A DNA stretch of 64,000 nt, from positions 342,674 to 406,673 of the forward strand of contig NZ_JAHKPT010000021.1 of assembly GCF_018860635.1 (NCBI RefSeq). The letters run 5' to 3'. Shown here one piece after another: positions 8,572 through 17,880 of the stretch. The stretch is from Aliiglaciecola lipolytica (GTDB taxonomy: Bacteria > Pseudomonadota > Gammaproteobacteria > Enterobacterales > Alteromonadaceae). The notes beneath the pieces were generated by a model that was not told where the DNA came from, did no database searches, and worked only from the letters and a program-made list of their open reading frames with translations. Position 1 is the stretch's first letter. Every line of letters starts with the position of its first letter. Position numbers and translations under genes: made by a program.

Positions 8572-9873
8572 ATGACCAAAACAGTTTATGTAGGAATGAG
8601 TGCCGATTTAGTTCATCCAGGCCATTTAAATATTATTAAAAAGGCTTCTGAATTAGGCGAAGTGACTGTTGGTCTGTTGACAGATAAAGCGATTGCTAGT
8701 TATAAACGTGTTCCTTTTATGACGTTTGAGCAACGAGAGCAAGTTATTCAAAATATAAAAGGTGTAGCACGAGTTGTACCGCAGACTACGTTAGATTATG
8801 TTCCAAATTTAGAAAAATACAAACCTAACTATGTAGTGCATGGTGATGATTGGCAGCAAGGCGTTCAGAAAAAAGTCCGTCAAAGTGTGATTGATTGCTT
8901 AGCACAATGGCAAGGTGAGTTGGTTGAAGTTCCGTATACCCAAGGCATTTCCTCCACAGCACTCCACAAAGCCATGAAAGAGATTGGAACAACTCCACAG
9001 ATTCGTTTGAAATCACTAAAACGTTTGCTCTCAGCCAAACCATTGTTGCGTTTTTTGGATATTCATAATGCCTTGTCAGGTTTAATCATCGAAAACGTGA
9101 AAGTCACCACTGATAAGGGCCCACAAGAATTTGACGGTATGTGGGGAAGTAGTTTGACCGACTCAACAGCCAAAGGAAAGCCTGACATTGAAGCTGTTGA
9201 TGTGTCGTCGCGGATGAATACGCTCAATGAAGTATTAGAAGTGACAACTAAACCGATTATTTACGATGGTGATACCGGCGGAAAAACGGAACATTTCGTT
9301 TTTACAGTAAAAACTTTAGAGCGTCTAGGAGTCTCAGCGGTAATAATTGAAGACAAAACTGGATTAAAAAAGAATTCGTTATTTGGCACCGAAGTGGCTC
9401 AAACCCAAGATAGCATTGAAAACTTTAGCATGAAAATTCAGGCGGGTAAGCAAGCCCAAGCTACAAATGACTTTATGATTATTGCTAGAATTGAAAGTTT
9501 GATTCTTGAAAAGGGGATTGATGACGCGATACAAAGAGCAGAAGCATTTTTAGATGCTGGAGCCGATGGTATTATGATCCATAGTCGAAACAAGTCACCA
9601 GATGAAATTTTCGCGTTTTGTGATCGTTATGCACAGCTAAAAAATAAAAAGACTTTGGTTGTAGTGCCATCTAGCTATAACAGTGTCTATGAGTCTGAGT
9701 TAGCGGCTAAAGGTGCAAACATCGTTATTTATGCTAATCAGCTGTTACGCAGTGCCTATCCGGCTATGGTTGATACCGCTACATCAATTCTAACAAATGG
9801 TCGCTCTGCTGAAGTTGATGACAAAATGATGCCTATAAAAACCATTTTAGAGTTAATTCCCGGTGGTAAGTAA
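8572..9873 (+). CDS. pepM: bifunctional HxGH cytidylyltransferase / phosphoenolpyruvate mutase
   Basis: The 433-residue protein has two domains. Residues 1-140 are a TagD/Fom1-type nucleotidyltransferase with HPGH (15-18) and GISST (125-129). Residues 160-433 are a PEP mutase with [15 protein letters not shown] (231-237) and the diagnostic EDK-x5-NS motif ([10 protein letters not shown], 260-269). PEP mutase makes the C-P bond by converting PEP to phosphonopyruvate. The fused cytidylyltransferase resembles the architecture of fosfomycin enzyme Fom1, where it charges 2-hydroxyethylphosphonate with CMP. The next gene overlaps by one base. Activity of the N-terminal domain on hydroxyethylphosphonate is inferred from this architecture and from the downstream genes. 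Confidence 0.92.
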   Translation: MTKTVYVGMSADLVHPGHLNIIKKASELGEVTVGLLTDKAIASYKRVPFMTFEQREQVIQNIKGVARVVPQTTLDYVPNLEKYKPNYVVHGDDWQQGVQKKVRQSVIDCLAQWQGELVEVPYTQGISSTALHKAMKEIGTTPQIRLKSLKRLLSAKPLLRFLDIHNALSGLIIENVKVTTDKGPQEFDGMWGSSLTDSTAKGKPDIEAVDVSSRMNTLNEVLEVTTKPIIYDGDTGGKTEHFVFTVKTLERLGVSAVIIEDKTGLKKNSLFGTEVAQTQDSIENFSMKIQAGKQAQATNDFMIIARIESLILEKGIDDAIQRAEAFLDAGADGIMIHSRNKSPDEIFAFCDRYAQLKNKKTLVVVPSSYNSVYESELAAKGANIVIYANQLLRSAYPAMVDTATSILTNGRSAEVDDKMMPIKTILELIPGGK

Positions 9874-10997
9874 TGATTAGCCCAAAAGGATTTTGTGATC
9901 AACTTACTAAATTCGGAATAGAGTTTTATTGTGGTGTCCCTGATTCACTTTTAAAAAATTTGTGTGCTTACATTGACGAAAATTTATCGAAGCAACAGCA
10001 TATTATCACGGCCAATGAAGGTAATGCTGTTGGACTTGCTATGGGGCGGTATTTAGGTAGCGGCACTCCGGCAGCGGTCTATATGCAAAACTCAGGCATA
10101 GGCAATGCAGTAAATCCTCTCGCTTCTTTAGTTGACCCTGCTGTGTATAGCGTCCCTATGTTATTAATCATAGGTTGGCGTGGCGAGCCTGGAGTCAGTG
10201 ATGAACCACAACATGTTAAGCAGGGACGGGTAACTGAACAACAATTGGAAATACTAGGTATTCCCTATGTGATTATTGACAGTCAATCAGAAATTGACTC
10301 GGTTTTAGCAGGCTTACTAGAGCAAATGACTAACGAAAGCAGGGCAGTTGCTATTCTGGTTAGAAAAAACACTTTCAGTAAACCTAACACAGGTGAAACC
10401 AAACCAAGTTTATATCAGTTAAAACGCGAAGATGCCTTGACTAGTTTATTAAAGGTATTTGATGCAAATGATGTTGTTATTTCGACCACTGGAAAAACTT
10501 CTCGAGAAGTATTTGAACTAAGAAAAAAACGCAACGAACCGGCTTCAGATTTTCTCACCGTAGGTGGCATGGGACATACTTCTTCTATTGCAATGGGAGT
10601 CGCACTTAGCGCACCAGAAAAAAGAGTGATAGCAATTGATGGTGATGGTTCAATGTTGATGCATATGGGCGCTTTGCCTATTATCGGGCAACATTGCAGT
10701 AGCAATTTGGTGCACATCGTTCTCAACAATCAAAGTCATGAATCAGTAGGTGGGCAACCCACAGTTGCGGGTGAAATTGATATGGAAATGATGGCTAAAG
10801 CCAGTGGATATAAAGCTTATTATTGTGCATCAGATGAGTCTTCTATTGCTTCAATTTGGTCGAGTCTAGTGTTTAATTCCGGTCCCGTTTTTTTCGAAAT
10901 TAGAATAGCTCAGGGTGCTAGAGATGATTTAGGCCGGCCGACAAGTAGCCCTCTAGAAAACAAAAATACCTTTATGCAGCATGTTGGCATTGAATGA
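9873..10997 (+). CDS. ppd: phosphonopyruvate decarboxylase
   Basis: The 374-residue thiamine-diphosphate enzyme contains the catalytic-Glu region TANEGNAVGLAMGRYL (about residues 46-61), the family stretch MQNSGIGNAVNPLASL (72-87) and the TPP/Mg motif beginning IDGDGSMLMHMG with NN 27 residues on. These match phosphonopyruvate decarboxylases, which pull the unfavourable mutase reaction forward by making phosphonoacetaldehyde. The start (TAATG) overlaps the mutase stop and the stop overlaps the next start, so the three enzymes are almost certainly co-translated. Confidence 0.93.
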   Translation: MISPKGFCDQLTKFGIEFYCGVPDSLLKNLCAYIDENLSKQQHIITANEGNAVGLAMGRYLGSGTPAAVYMQNSGIGNAVNPLASLVDPAVYSVPMLLIIGWRGEPGVSDEPQHVKQGRVTEQQLEILGIPYVIIDSQSEIDSVLAGLLEQMTNESRAVAILVRKNTFSKPNTGETKPSLYQLKREDALTSLLKVFDANDVVISTTGKTSREVFELRKKRNEPASDFLTVGGMGHTSSIAMGVALSAPEKRVIAIDGDGSMLMHMGALPIIGQHCSSNLVHIVLNNQSHESVGGQPTVAGEIDMEMMAKASGYKAYYCASDESSIASIWSSLVFNSGPVFFEIRIAQGARDDLGRPTSSPLENKNTFMQHVGIE

Positions 10998-12097
10998 TGA
11001 CAGCGCTTTTAACACAATATTCAGATGTAAATATCATCGAAACTGACGACTTCTTGGCGCAATTGCCTGCGCTTGTTTGCGCTGGGAATATTCTCTTGGT
11101 TACCAGCAAAGGGTTTACTAAAAGAGGAGTAATTGGGCAATTTATAGAAAGTTTTGGTGGCGGATTTAATAACAATAGAGTGCGTGTTTTTGATGATGTA
11201 ACGCCCAATCCTGAAAAAACCTTTTTGGAAAACAGTTATTCTACATTTGCCGATGAAAATATACTTACAATCATAGCTCTAGGTGGTGGCAGTGTAATTG
11301 ATACAGCTAAAGTATTTGCTGCTATGTTAAGTTATAAAAAACTGTCCCTTGAGCAATTGTTAACTAGAAAAGATATTACATGCCAGGTTAACTTAATTGC
11401 AGTGCCTACTACATCAGGTACAGGTGCCGAAGTCACGCCGTTTGCAACCGTTTGGGAAAGTGAGAGCAATTCTAAACATTCGCTTTATGGTATTCGACCA
11501 AGAACAGCAATTTTAGATCCTAATTTGACCTTGACCTTACCCTATTCGGAAACACTTTATCCAGCACTGGATGCGTTGTCTCACGGATTTGAATCTTTGT
11601 GGAATAAGAGCAAGACTCAGTTGAGTCAAGAGGCTGCAATATCTGCTATCGAATTAATCTGTGAGGCGCTGCCAGAAGTCGAGCAGGATTTAACTGATGT
11701 CCGTGCTAGAAAAAAACTTCAGTGTGCGGCTACGCTTGCTGGCTTGGCCATTTCCACTACTAAAACTGCCATTGCTCATGCGATTTCTTATCCTTTGACT
11801 TCAAAATATGCCGTGCCTCATGGTTTAGCTTGCAGTTTTAGCTTGTTGGCGATCATCGATATTGTAGGGCAAAAAAAATTAGATTTACCCTCAAGTCTAT
11901 TCTCTAAAGTGTCAAAACTTTTACAAAGGGTGAACTTCACTAAACAACTGTCACCTTTTATTAAATGGTCAGAGGTTCAAGACTTATCCAAACTGAACTT
12001 TGATCAAAGTCGAACAGGTAATTTTATTGTGCCAGTAGACAGAGCTTTAATTACAAAAATATTACTGCAAAGCCAAAAATTAGCAGAGGTAGAATAA
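10994..12097 (+). CDS. iron-type alcohol dehydrogenase, putative phosphonoacetaldehyde reductase
   Basis: The 367-residue group III (Fe-dependent) alcohol dehydrogenase has ALGGGSVIDTAK (cofactor binding, about residues 95-106), PTTSGTGAEVTPFAT (137-151) and the metal-ligand segments YPALDALSHGFESLW and AIAHAISYPLTSKYAVPHG. In phosphonate pathways such enzymes reduce phosphonoacetaldehyde to 2-hydroxyethylphosphonate. Position between phosphonopyruvate decarboxylase and the LicD gene supports this. No phosphonoacetaldehyde aminotransferase gene is adjacent, so hydroxyethyl- rather than aminoethylphosphonate is the predicted product. Confidence 0.87.
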   Translation: MMTALLTQYSDVNIIETDDFLAQLPALVCAGNILLVTSKGFTKRGVIGQFIESFGGGFNNNRVRVFDDVTPNPEKTFLENSYSTFADENILTIIALGGGSVIDTAKVFAAMLSYKKLSLEQLLTRKDITCQVNLIAVPTTSGTGAEVTPFATVWESESNSKHSLYGIRPRTAILDPNLTLTLPYSETLYPALDALSHGFESLWNKSKTQLSQEAAISAIELICEALPEVEQDLTDVRARKKLQCAATLAGLAISTTKTAIAHAISYPLTSKYAVPHGLACSFSLLAIIDIVGQKKLDLPSSLFSKVSKLLQRVNFTKQLSPFIKWSEVQDLSKLNFDQSRTGNFIVPVDRALITKILLQSQKLAEVE

Positions 12098-13008
12098 TGA
12101 AAATAAATACGCTTTTGTTTGGTGCTGGACCAGGTGCCGGGTACTTTATTGATAATACTCGTGATGAGCGCGATTTTGTTGGCATCTTAGATAATGACAC
12201 GAAAAAGGTCGGCAATGTTATTTTTGATCTTAATGTTTATTCACCTAAGTCATTGTCTGATATTGACTATGACGAAATAGTCATTACTACACAATGGGCT
12301 ATGGCGGTTAAGTCTCAGTTGATAGAAGAGTTTGGTGTTTCTGAAACTAAAATAGTACTACCCGTAAAAAATCAATTGAAAACGGAATTGCCATTTTATT
12401 GTGACAATAGTTTGAAGCTAGGTAGGAGAATAATAAAAGGCCTAAGCAGTTTAGCCGTTGCCGCTAACTTACCCTTGGTCATCGATTTTGGCACTTTATT
12501 GGGGATAGTGCGTGATCAAGATATTATAGCTTGGGACGATGATATCGATTTTGCAGCACCGCAAGATAAAGCCGCAGAAATTGAATCTTTAGTAGTTAAT
12601 TTTGTTGAGGAAAACCCTGAGATCAATTGGTGCATGGAAAAAGTCACAGATGGAAAAGGTTTAACCACGTCTATTTTATTAAAGTTCAAATCTGATTCAG
12701 AAGACCTTCTGATTTTTACTACGTCCATTTCTTTTAGAGGAGAACAGGATGGTAAATCGATTCATTTGCCTAGTATGGGTATGTGGTATGCCCCAAAGCA
12801 TCATTTTAAAAGCTTCACTGTTTTAGAATGGCAGGGAGAAAATATTCAAGTTCCTGCTGATTATCAAGCTTATCTAACGTTTCAGTATGGTGATTGGGAA
12901 ACTCCTAAAAAAGATATCAAATTGACAGATTATGCCCATCTTCAAGAGGTAAGTTTTGCTGATATTAAGGCAGAAAAAAGAACCCTGCAGACTATTTCTA
13001 AAGAGTGA
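12097..13008 (+). CDS. LicD-family phosphotransferase with N-terminal Rossmann-like domain
   Basis: The 303-residue protein has two parts. Residues 1-95 form a Rossmann-like segment with a GAGPGAGYF motif and alternating strands, similar to the N-terminal domain of PglD/NeuD-type proteins. Residues 100-290 are LicD-like, with DFGTLLGIVRDQD and WDDDIDF at about 130-152, the metal-binding core of this nucleotidyltransferase-fold family. LicD enzymes move phosphocholine from CDP-choline to sugars. As the last gene of the coupled operon, it is the best candidate to move hydroxyethylphosphonate from its CMP form to a glycan. That donor assignment is inference. Confidence 0.85.
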   Translation: MKINTLLFGAGPGAGYFIDNTRDERDFVGILDNDTKKVGNVIFDLNVYSPKSLSDIDYDEIVITTQWAMAVKSQLIEEFGVSETKIVLPVKNQLKTELPFYCDNSLKLGRRIIKGLSSLAVAANLPLVIDFGTLLGIVRDQDIIAWDDDIDFAAPQDKAAEIESLVVNFVEENPEINWCMEKVTDGKGLTTSILLKFKSDSEDLLIFTTSISFRGEQDGKSIHLPSMGMWYAPKHHFKSFTVLEWQGENIQVPADYQAYLTFQYGDWETPKKDIKLTDYAHLQEVSFADIKAEKRTLQTISKE

Positions 13009-13114
13009 ATGAATAAACGTATCGATTCAAACAAGTATGCAAGTGGATTTTTAATTAAATATAAAAGTTTATTCAATATTATACGAATATAACAACATTG
13101 ATAGGTAGTGCTTA

Positions 13115-15418
13115 ATGTCTAGACTGATTTCAGAAATTGATTCGTACATCGAAAGTCATAATATAAAAGTCGTATCTTTTGATTTATTTGATACTTTGAT
13201 TTTTAGAAAACTAGCTAAACCCACGGATGTTTTTTCACTTTCATATGCAAAAGTTAAAGATCAGCTTGGACTGCCACTACAAGATAAAGAATTTCAAGAG
13301 TTGAGGGTATTGGCCGAAAAAAAAGCAAAAAAAGAATCGATTAGCAAGGAAGTTACTTTAGAAGAAATTTATGATTTTTTACCTTTTTCAAAATCAATAA
13401 AACAAACTTTATTAGAAAGTGAGCTAACCACGGAATCCGATTTTTCATTTTTATACCAACCAATGTTAACTCTTGCCGAGTCTCTAGTAGATCGAGATAT
13501 TCAGGTTTTATTTTTGTCTGATATGTATTTGAGTAAAGCGCAAATTCGTGAGATGTTTTTTAAAAGTTCTACCTTTTCTAAGGCCGTTCCTTTATATGTT
13601 TCCTCAGAATATCGGGCAAATAAAGCAACAGGGCAGTTGTTCAAAATTGTAAAAGAGGATTTAACTACAGAATATGATTCATGGTTACATATCGGCGATC
13701 ATGCTATATCTGATGTTCGTTCTCCTAAAAGTATTGGGCTGCATTCGATACATGCATCCCCACAGCTAAATATCGTAGATATTTTCAAAACTGAGCAATC
13801 ACTTTTTTTAAAGAACCCCAAATTTAATGCCGTAAGACGGCTAGCTTCCATGCATTTCGATAATTCATTTGAATCTAGCAAAGAACGCAGTGCTTTTGAG
13901 GTAGGTGCGTTTGTGTGGGCGCCAGGCTTATTTTCTTTTGCTGATTGGGTGATAGATAAAACACTGGAAGTAGAAAGCACAACCATTTTATGTTTAATGA
14001 GAGAAGCTGAAGTGTATGTGCCTCTTATTGCAAAAAGGTTAGAACAAAGAGGAATAATTGGGATTTCAGTTCAGCGACTTTATGCTTCACGTAAATCCAC
14101 ATTTTGGCCTTCTATTGATTCTGATTCAGAACATTGGATTGATGATGTACTGGAATTGCTAGTTGCTAGACGAGGTTATTCAGTAGATGATTTTTATAGA
14201 GATTTTTTTATTCCTGTTGACGAGTTACACGCTACCTTTCAAACTAGCTACGTTAAACATGCAGATAGCCTCTTTTATAAAGGTGAAAATTTATTAAAGG
14301 TCCTTAGGACGTTAGCTTATAAAAACGCTAAGCATGTTAAAAATTACATTAATGAACAAAAGGCTAGGTTCGTTAGGTACTACGATTCTCATATTTCCAC
14401 ACCTTACAAAGAATGTGTCGTGGTTGATTTTGGCAATGGCGGCACGATACAAAATCAAATTCAAAACATATTAGGGCAACACTGCTCGGCTAACTTACTT
14501 TTTTATTCATCAGAAAGAATTTATCGATATACAAAAGACACCCTATATCAAAATTTTATCAATGCCGACAACGACATGAACAATTTCAGGAAGCTGCTCG
14601 CTAGATCACCGGAGTGCATTGAAGCTTTTTTGGTTGGGGATTGTGGTACCACCTTGGGGTACTCTGATGACAAAACTGGCACGCCTATATTAGAAGAAAA
14701 ACTAGTTTTGAATTCAGGCATTACCAAAGCATTTTTGTCAGGGGTCAAACAATACTTTCAGCATCACTATGAGTTAGGATTTGGTTTCATTGATTCATCA
14801 GATAGCATTGCTTTATTGTTGCGTTTTATTCAGTTTCCAACCCTTGAAGAGTCCTTACTCTATACAAAAGTTTATCATCAAGATAATTTTGGTTCTAATG
14901 ACAAATATCCCGTGATATCCGAGCATCAGATTGATGAAGTGAAAAAGATTGGAGTTGAAAATTCATTTCTTGAGTTTAGTCGCTATACTAAATGGAAAGC
15001 AACATATATTCATTGGCCACAGGCTATTCTAAATCTTATTTCCAATAAATTCATGCAAAAACAACATGGTTTAGTGTCAATGGACACCGATAACGATGTT
15101 GCCGAATTGTTCGAGTTAATTGTCCAACATGAATGGACTAGTTTTAGTGTTTATGGTGCTGGTGAGTTTTTTGAAAAGTTGCTCCCTTATATAAAAGAAT
15201 ATTCACTTAATGTTGATTTGGTAATTGATAGAAAAGCCGAGATATCAGGCAGTTATGAATTTCTTGGCTATGACGTAGTCTCAGTAGATCAGGCTGTAAA
15301 ATCAAAATGTAAAAATATCGTTGTTTGCTCTATGAGGTTCAAGGATGAGATCATCAAAAACTTGCGCGAACAATTCACCAAATATAAGTGTGAAAAATTC
15401 CAAATTTTGAGTTTGTAG
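13115..15418 (+). CDS. large HAD-superfamily protein of glycan clusters with C-terminal Rossmann-like domain
   Basis: The 767-residue protein begins with a HAD domain (about residues 15-220): motif I SFDLFDTL, motif II FLSDMYLS and motif IV GDHAISD. The residue two after the motif I Asp is Phe rather than Asp, so ordinary phosphatase activity is uncertain. The middle (about 260-650) is an unassigned region with CLMREAEVYVPLIAKRLEQR. The last 100 residues (SVYGAGEFFEKLLPYI onward) form a Rossmann-like domain resembling the N-terminus of the LicD protein upstream. Such proteins are common in bacterial surface-glycan loci. The function is not established, and a link to phosphonate transfer is suggested only by adjacency and the shared domain. 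Confidence 0.7.
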   Translation: MSRLISEIDSYIESHNIKVVSFDLFDTLIFRKLAKPTDVFSLSYAKVKDQLGLPLQDKEFQELRVLAEKKAKKESISKEVTLEEIYDFLPFSKSIKQTLLESELTTESDFSFLYQPMLTLAESLVDRDIQVLFLSDMYLSKAQIREMFFKSSTFSKAVPLYVSSEYRANKATGQLFKIVKEDLTTEYDSWLHIGDHAISDVRSPKSIGLHSIHASPQLNIVDIFKTEQSLFLKNPKFNAVRRLASMHFDNSFESSKERSAFEVGAFVWAPGLFSFADWVIDKTLEVESTTILCLMREAEVYVPLIAKRLEQRGIIGISVQRLYASRKSTFWPSIDSDSEHWIDDVLELLVARRGYSVDDFYRDFFIPVDELHATFQTSYVKHADSLFYKGENLLKVLRTLAYKNAKHVKNYINEQKARFVRYYDSHISTPYKECVVVDFGNGGTIQNQIQNILGQHCSANLLFYSSERIYRYTKDTLYQNFINADNDMNNFRKLLARSPECIEAFLVGDCGTTLGYSDDKTGTPILEEKLVLNSGITKAFLSGVKQYFQHHYELGFGFIDSSDSIALLLRFIQFPTLEESLLYTKVYHQDNFGSNDKYPVISEHQIDEVKKIGVENSFLEFSRYTKWKATYIHWPQAILNLISNKFMQKQHGLVSMDTDNDVAELFELIVQHEWTSFSVYGAGEFFEKLLPYIKEYSLNVDLVIDRKAEISGSYEFLGYDVVSVDQAVKSKCKNIVVCSMRFKDEIIKNLREQFTKYKCEKFQILSL

Positions 15419-15428
15419 GGGAATTATA

Positions 15429-16646
15429 GTGAGAGTAGCTATTATCTCTAAAGCAGTAAATTTAGGCGGTGGTGGTAGTAAAGTGGCCACGACATTAGCT
15501 AGATTACTGCAGCAAAACGGCCACTTTTGCCATCATTTTCGAAGGGACACTGAGTATGGTTATGAGGCCAATCAAAGTAATTTATTTGGTCCATATGAAA
15601 AGCTTTTTAAATGGCTTAAATTTAGATTCCAAACTCTTGGTTTTCAAGAAAGTGTCCCGTTGGAATATTTCTACCTCAAATCTGAAATAAAGCGTTTAAA
15701 AATCGACATCATTCACATTCATGATATCACTACAGCGCTGTCTCCTATAACAATAGCACTTCTGTCTAGACACTTTCCCATTGTATGGACAATGCATGAC
15801 TATTCTCCATTTACGGGAGGGTGTATATACCCTCTAGGTTGCGTTCGTTTCATGTCTTCTTGTGGCGAGTGTCCCCAACAATCTATTTGGCCACTAGAAG
15901 GAAAGTTTGACTTAACACGTTCTCATCTAAAATTGAAACGTTGGTTGCATAGTAAAAAATTATATCTTGTTTCGCCCTCTGAGTTTTTAAAAAATCAAGC
16001 CTGCTTGAGTGGCATAAGCCATAAAAAAATATCAGTCATTAATAACAGTGTTGATACGAGTACCTTTTATCCAATGGATAAGAATGAAGTGAAAATATCG
16101 TTGGGGTTAGACCCAGAGAAGTTAACTATTTTAGTTATTGCGTTTCAAATTAATAGTCCATACAAAGGTACTGATGACGCTTTAAAAATTCTACATAGAT
16201 TAGGTTCTAATATTCAAATTATTGTTGTAGGTAAAGTTACAAAAAAAGACAGACAACACTTTAAATGCCTTAATTGTACATTTTCTGGATACATAACCAA
16301 GCCAGAACAGTTAAATAAGTTTTACAATGCAGCCGATATATTTTTAAATTGTAGTAAAGCTGATAACTTCCCACTCGTTGTATTGGAATCTTTGGCCGCA
16401 GGCACTCCTGTATATGGTTATGCGACAGGTGGAATCGTCGAAATGATAACAAATGGTATCAACGGAAGTTTAGTCAAAGCAGGACGATGGGAAGATTTGT
16501 ATAGGGCTATTTCCAACCTGAGTATAGAGGATTTAAATAAACAAAGCATTTCGGGCAGAAATGTTGCCTTAGAGTCCTTCTCTGAAGAGGGGTTTGTAGA
16601 GAAGACTGTTTTACTTTACAAAAAAATACTGCAGAACAATTATTAA
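15429..16646 (+). CDS. GT4-family glycosyltransferase (GTG start)
   Basis: The 405-residue GT-B glycosyltransferase has the acceptor-side motif LGGGGSKVATTLARLL, then TMHDYSPFTGGC with clustered cysteines, and the donor-binding segment FPLVVLESLAAGTPVYGYATGG (about residues 315-336) with the EX7E pattern. It is cytoplasmic or membrane-associated and retaining by family. The start is GTG with a GGGGAA ribosome site (15418-15423), 10 bases after the HAD gene. Donor and acceptor are unknown. Confidence 0.87.
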   Translation: MRVAIISKAVNLGGGGSKVATTLARLLQQNGHFCHHFRRDTEYGYEANQSNLFGPYEKLFKWLKFRFQTLGFQESVPLEYFYLKSEIKRLKIDIIHIHDITTALSPITIALLSRHFPIVWTMHDYSPFTGGCIYPLGCVRFMSSCGECPQQSIWPLEGKFDLTRSHLKLKRWLHSKKLYLVSPSEFLKNQACLSGISHKKISVINNSVDTSTFYPMDKNEVKISLGLDPEKLTILVIAFQINSPYKGTDDALKILHRLGSNIQIIVVGKVTKKDRQHFKCLNCTFSGYITKPEQLNKFYNAADIFLNCSKADNFPLVVLESLAAGTPVYGYATGGIVEMITNGINGSLVKAGRWEDLYRAISNLSIEDLNKQSISGRNVALESFSEEGFVEKTVLLYKKILQNNY

Positions 16647-16729
16647 TTCAATTTGATTGTTTACATTAATAAAAACACAAGTAAAAAGGACATAAGTTAG
16701 CTCTGTTAATTTGTGATGAAAATTAATCT

Positions 16730-17764
16730 ATGCCTGTTCCTATTTCTGTTCTGATACCATGTTTTAATGTTGAAAAATACTTGTCTGAAGCATTACAATC
16801 TATTTTAAGACAGAGTTATCAGAACTTGATTATTTTGGTTTTAGATGACGGTTCTACGGATAATACTTTAGATATTGCCCAGCAGTTTTCTGTAAAAGAT
16901 GAAAGGGTCAAGATACATCGTAATATTAAAAATATGGGGATAATAGCAAGTAGGAACAAATTACTTGAACTGTGTGAAACAGACATCGCCGCATGGATGG
17001 ATGCTGACGATATCGCGGTACCGAGCCGCATTGAACAACAATTAGGATTTTTAAGTAGCCATCCAGAATGTGTAAATTGTACCTGCCACTTTTATAGGAA
17101 AAATAATCTATCAAAAAAGCTAGTTGCAATTCCTCATCAATATTTATCCCCTGAATACTTATTGTTTTATAATCATATTTTAAACCCAGGCAGTATGTTT
17201 CGGGTAGACATTTGTCGCAAAAATAAAGTTAGATTTAGAACGGAGATTTCTGGTGCAAGTGATTACTTATTCTGGGTTGAATTGTCAAAATTTGGTGAAA
17301 TCGGCTTAGTAGAGGAACCATTAATGGTTTACCGTGAGCATAGTGGTCAGGAAACCATCGCTCAAAAATATCGTCAAAATCAAGGATGTTTAGAGATCGT
17401 TCAATCCCAATTGAAAGTTTTTGATTGTGAGGCTGAAACAGAAGTGCTTGCTAGAATGTTGGTGTACCCAGCAGAGACGTTAAACCTTGACTTCAATTTA
17501 TCTTACATGAAGCGCTCTGCATGCATCATAAAAACGATTCTACAAGCATTACCTAAATCCAAATACAATCAAGAACAAGTAAGACAATTGTTAATGGGGA
17601 TGTTTCGTCGGCAAGCTTGGAGAAATGGGCTTCTAGGCCTATTAATTTTTTTGAATGTATTTGGAATTGAAGGGTTGAAAAATAGCCGCAATTTCGGATT
17701 TGATCTGTTGAAGCAAGCAATCGCCTTTGACTTTAGACGTGTTATACACTTTTTTAAAAGATAA
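16730..17764 (+). CDS. GT2-family glycosyltransferase
   Basis: The 344-residue protein has an N-terminal GT-A domain: SVLIPCFNVEKYLSEAL, DDGSTDNTLDIA (about residues 44-55) and the metal-binding MDADD (about 89-93). The C-terminal third has no clear transmembrane helix, although one hydrophobic stretch (GLLGLLIFLNVFGIEG) occurs near residues 303-318. It is an inverting enzyme by family; the substrate is unknown. It is separated from the GT4 gene by an 83-base AT-rich gap. Confidence 0.87.
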   Translation: MPVPISVLIPCFNVEKYLSEALQSILRQSYQNLIILVLDDGSTDNTLDIAQQFSVKDERVKIHRNIKNMGIIASRNKLLELCETDIAAWMDADDIAVPSRIEQQLGFLSSHPECVNCTCHFYRKNNLSKKLVAIPHQYLSPEYLLFYNHILNPGSMFRVDICRKNKVRFRTEISGASDYLFWVELSKFGEIGLVEEPLMVYREHSGQETIAQKYRQNQGCLEIVQSQLKVFDCEAETEVLARMLVYPAETLNLDFNLSYMKRSACIIKTILQALPKSKYNQEQVRQLLMGMFRRQAWRNGLLGLLIFLNVFGIEGLKNSRNFGFDLLKQAIAFDFRRVIHFFKR

Positions 17765-17880
17765 TGAATTCAATTTATTTTTTAGCTGGGCATATAAATT
17801 AATTGATTTTACAAATTGGTCGATAAGTTGTTTATAAACATAGTTAATACTAAAAAGAATAGTCATTTTGAGGGAGAGTA

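Noticed and set aside
8572-12097. Fosfomycin or similar phosphonate antibiotic biosynthesis
   Set aside because: The Fom1-like protein, decarboxylase and dehydrogenase match early steps, but methyltransferase, epoxidase and resistance genes are missing and a LicD transferase follows.
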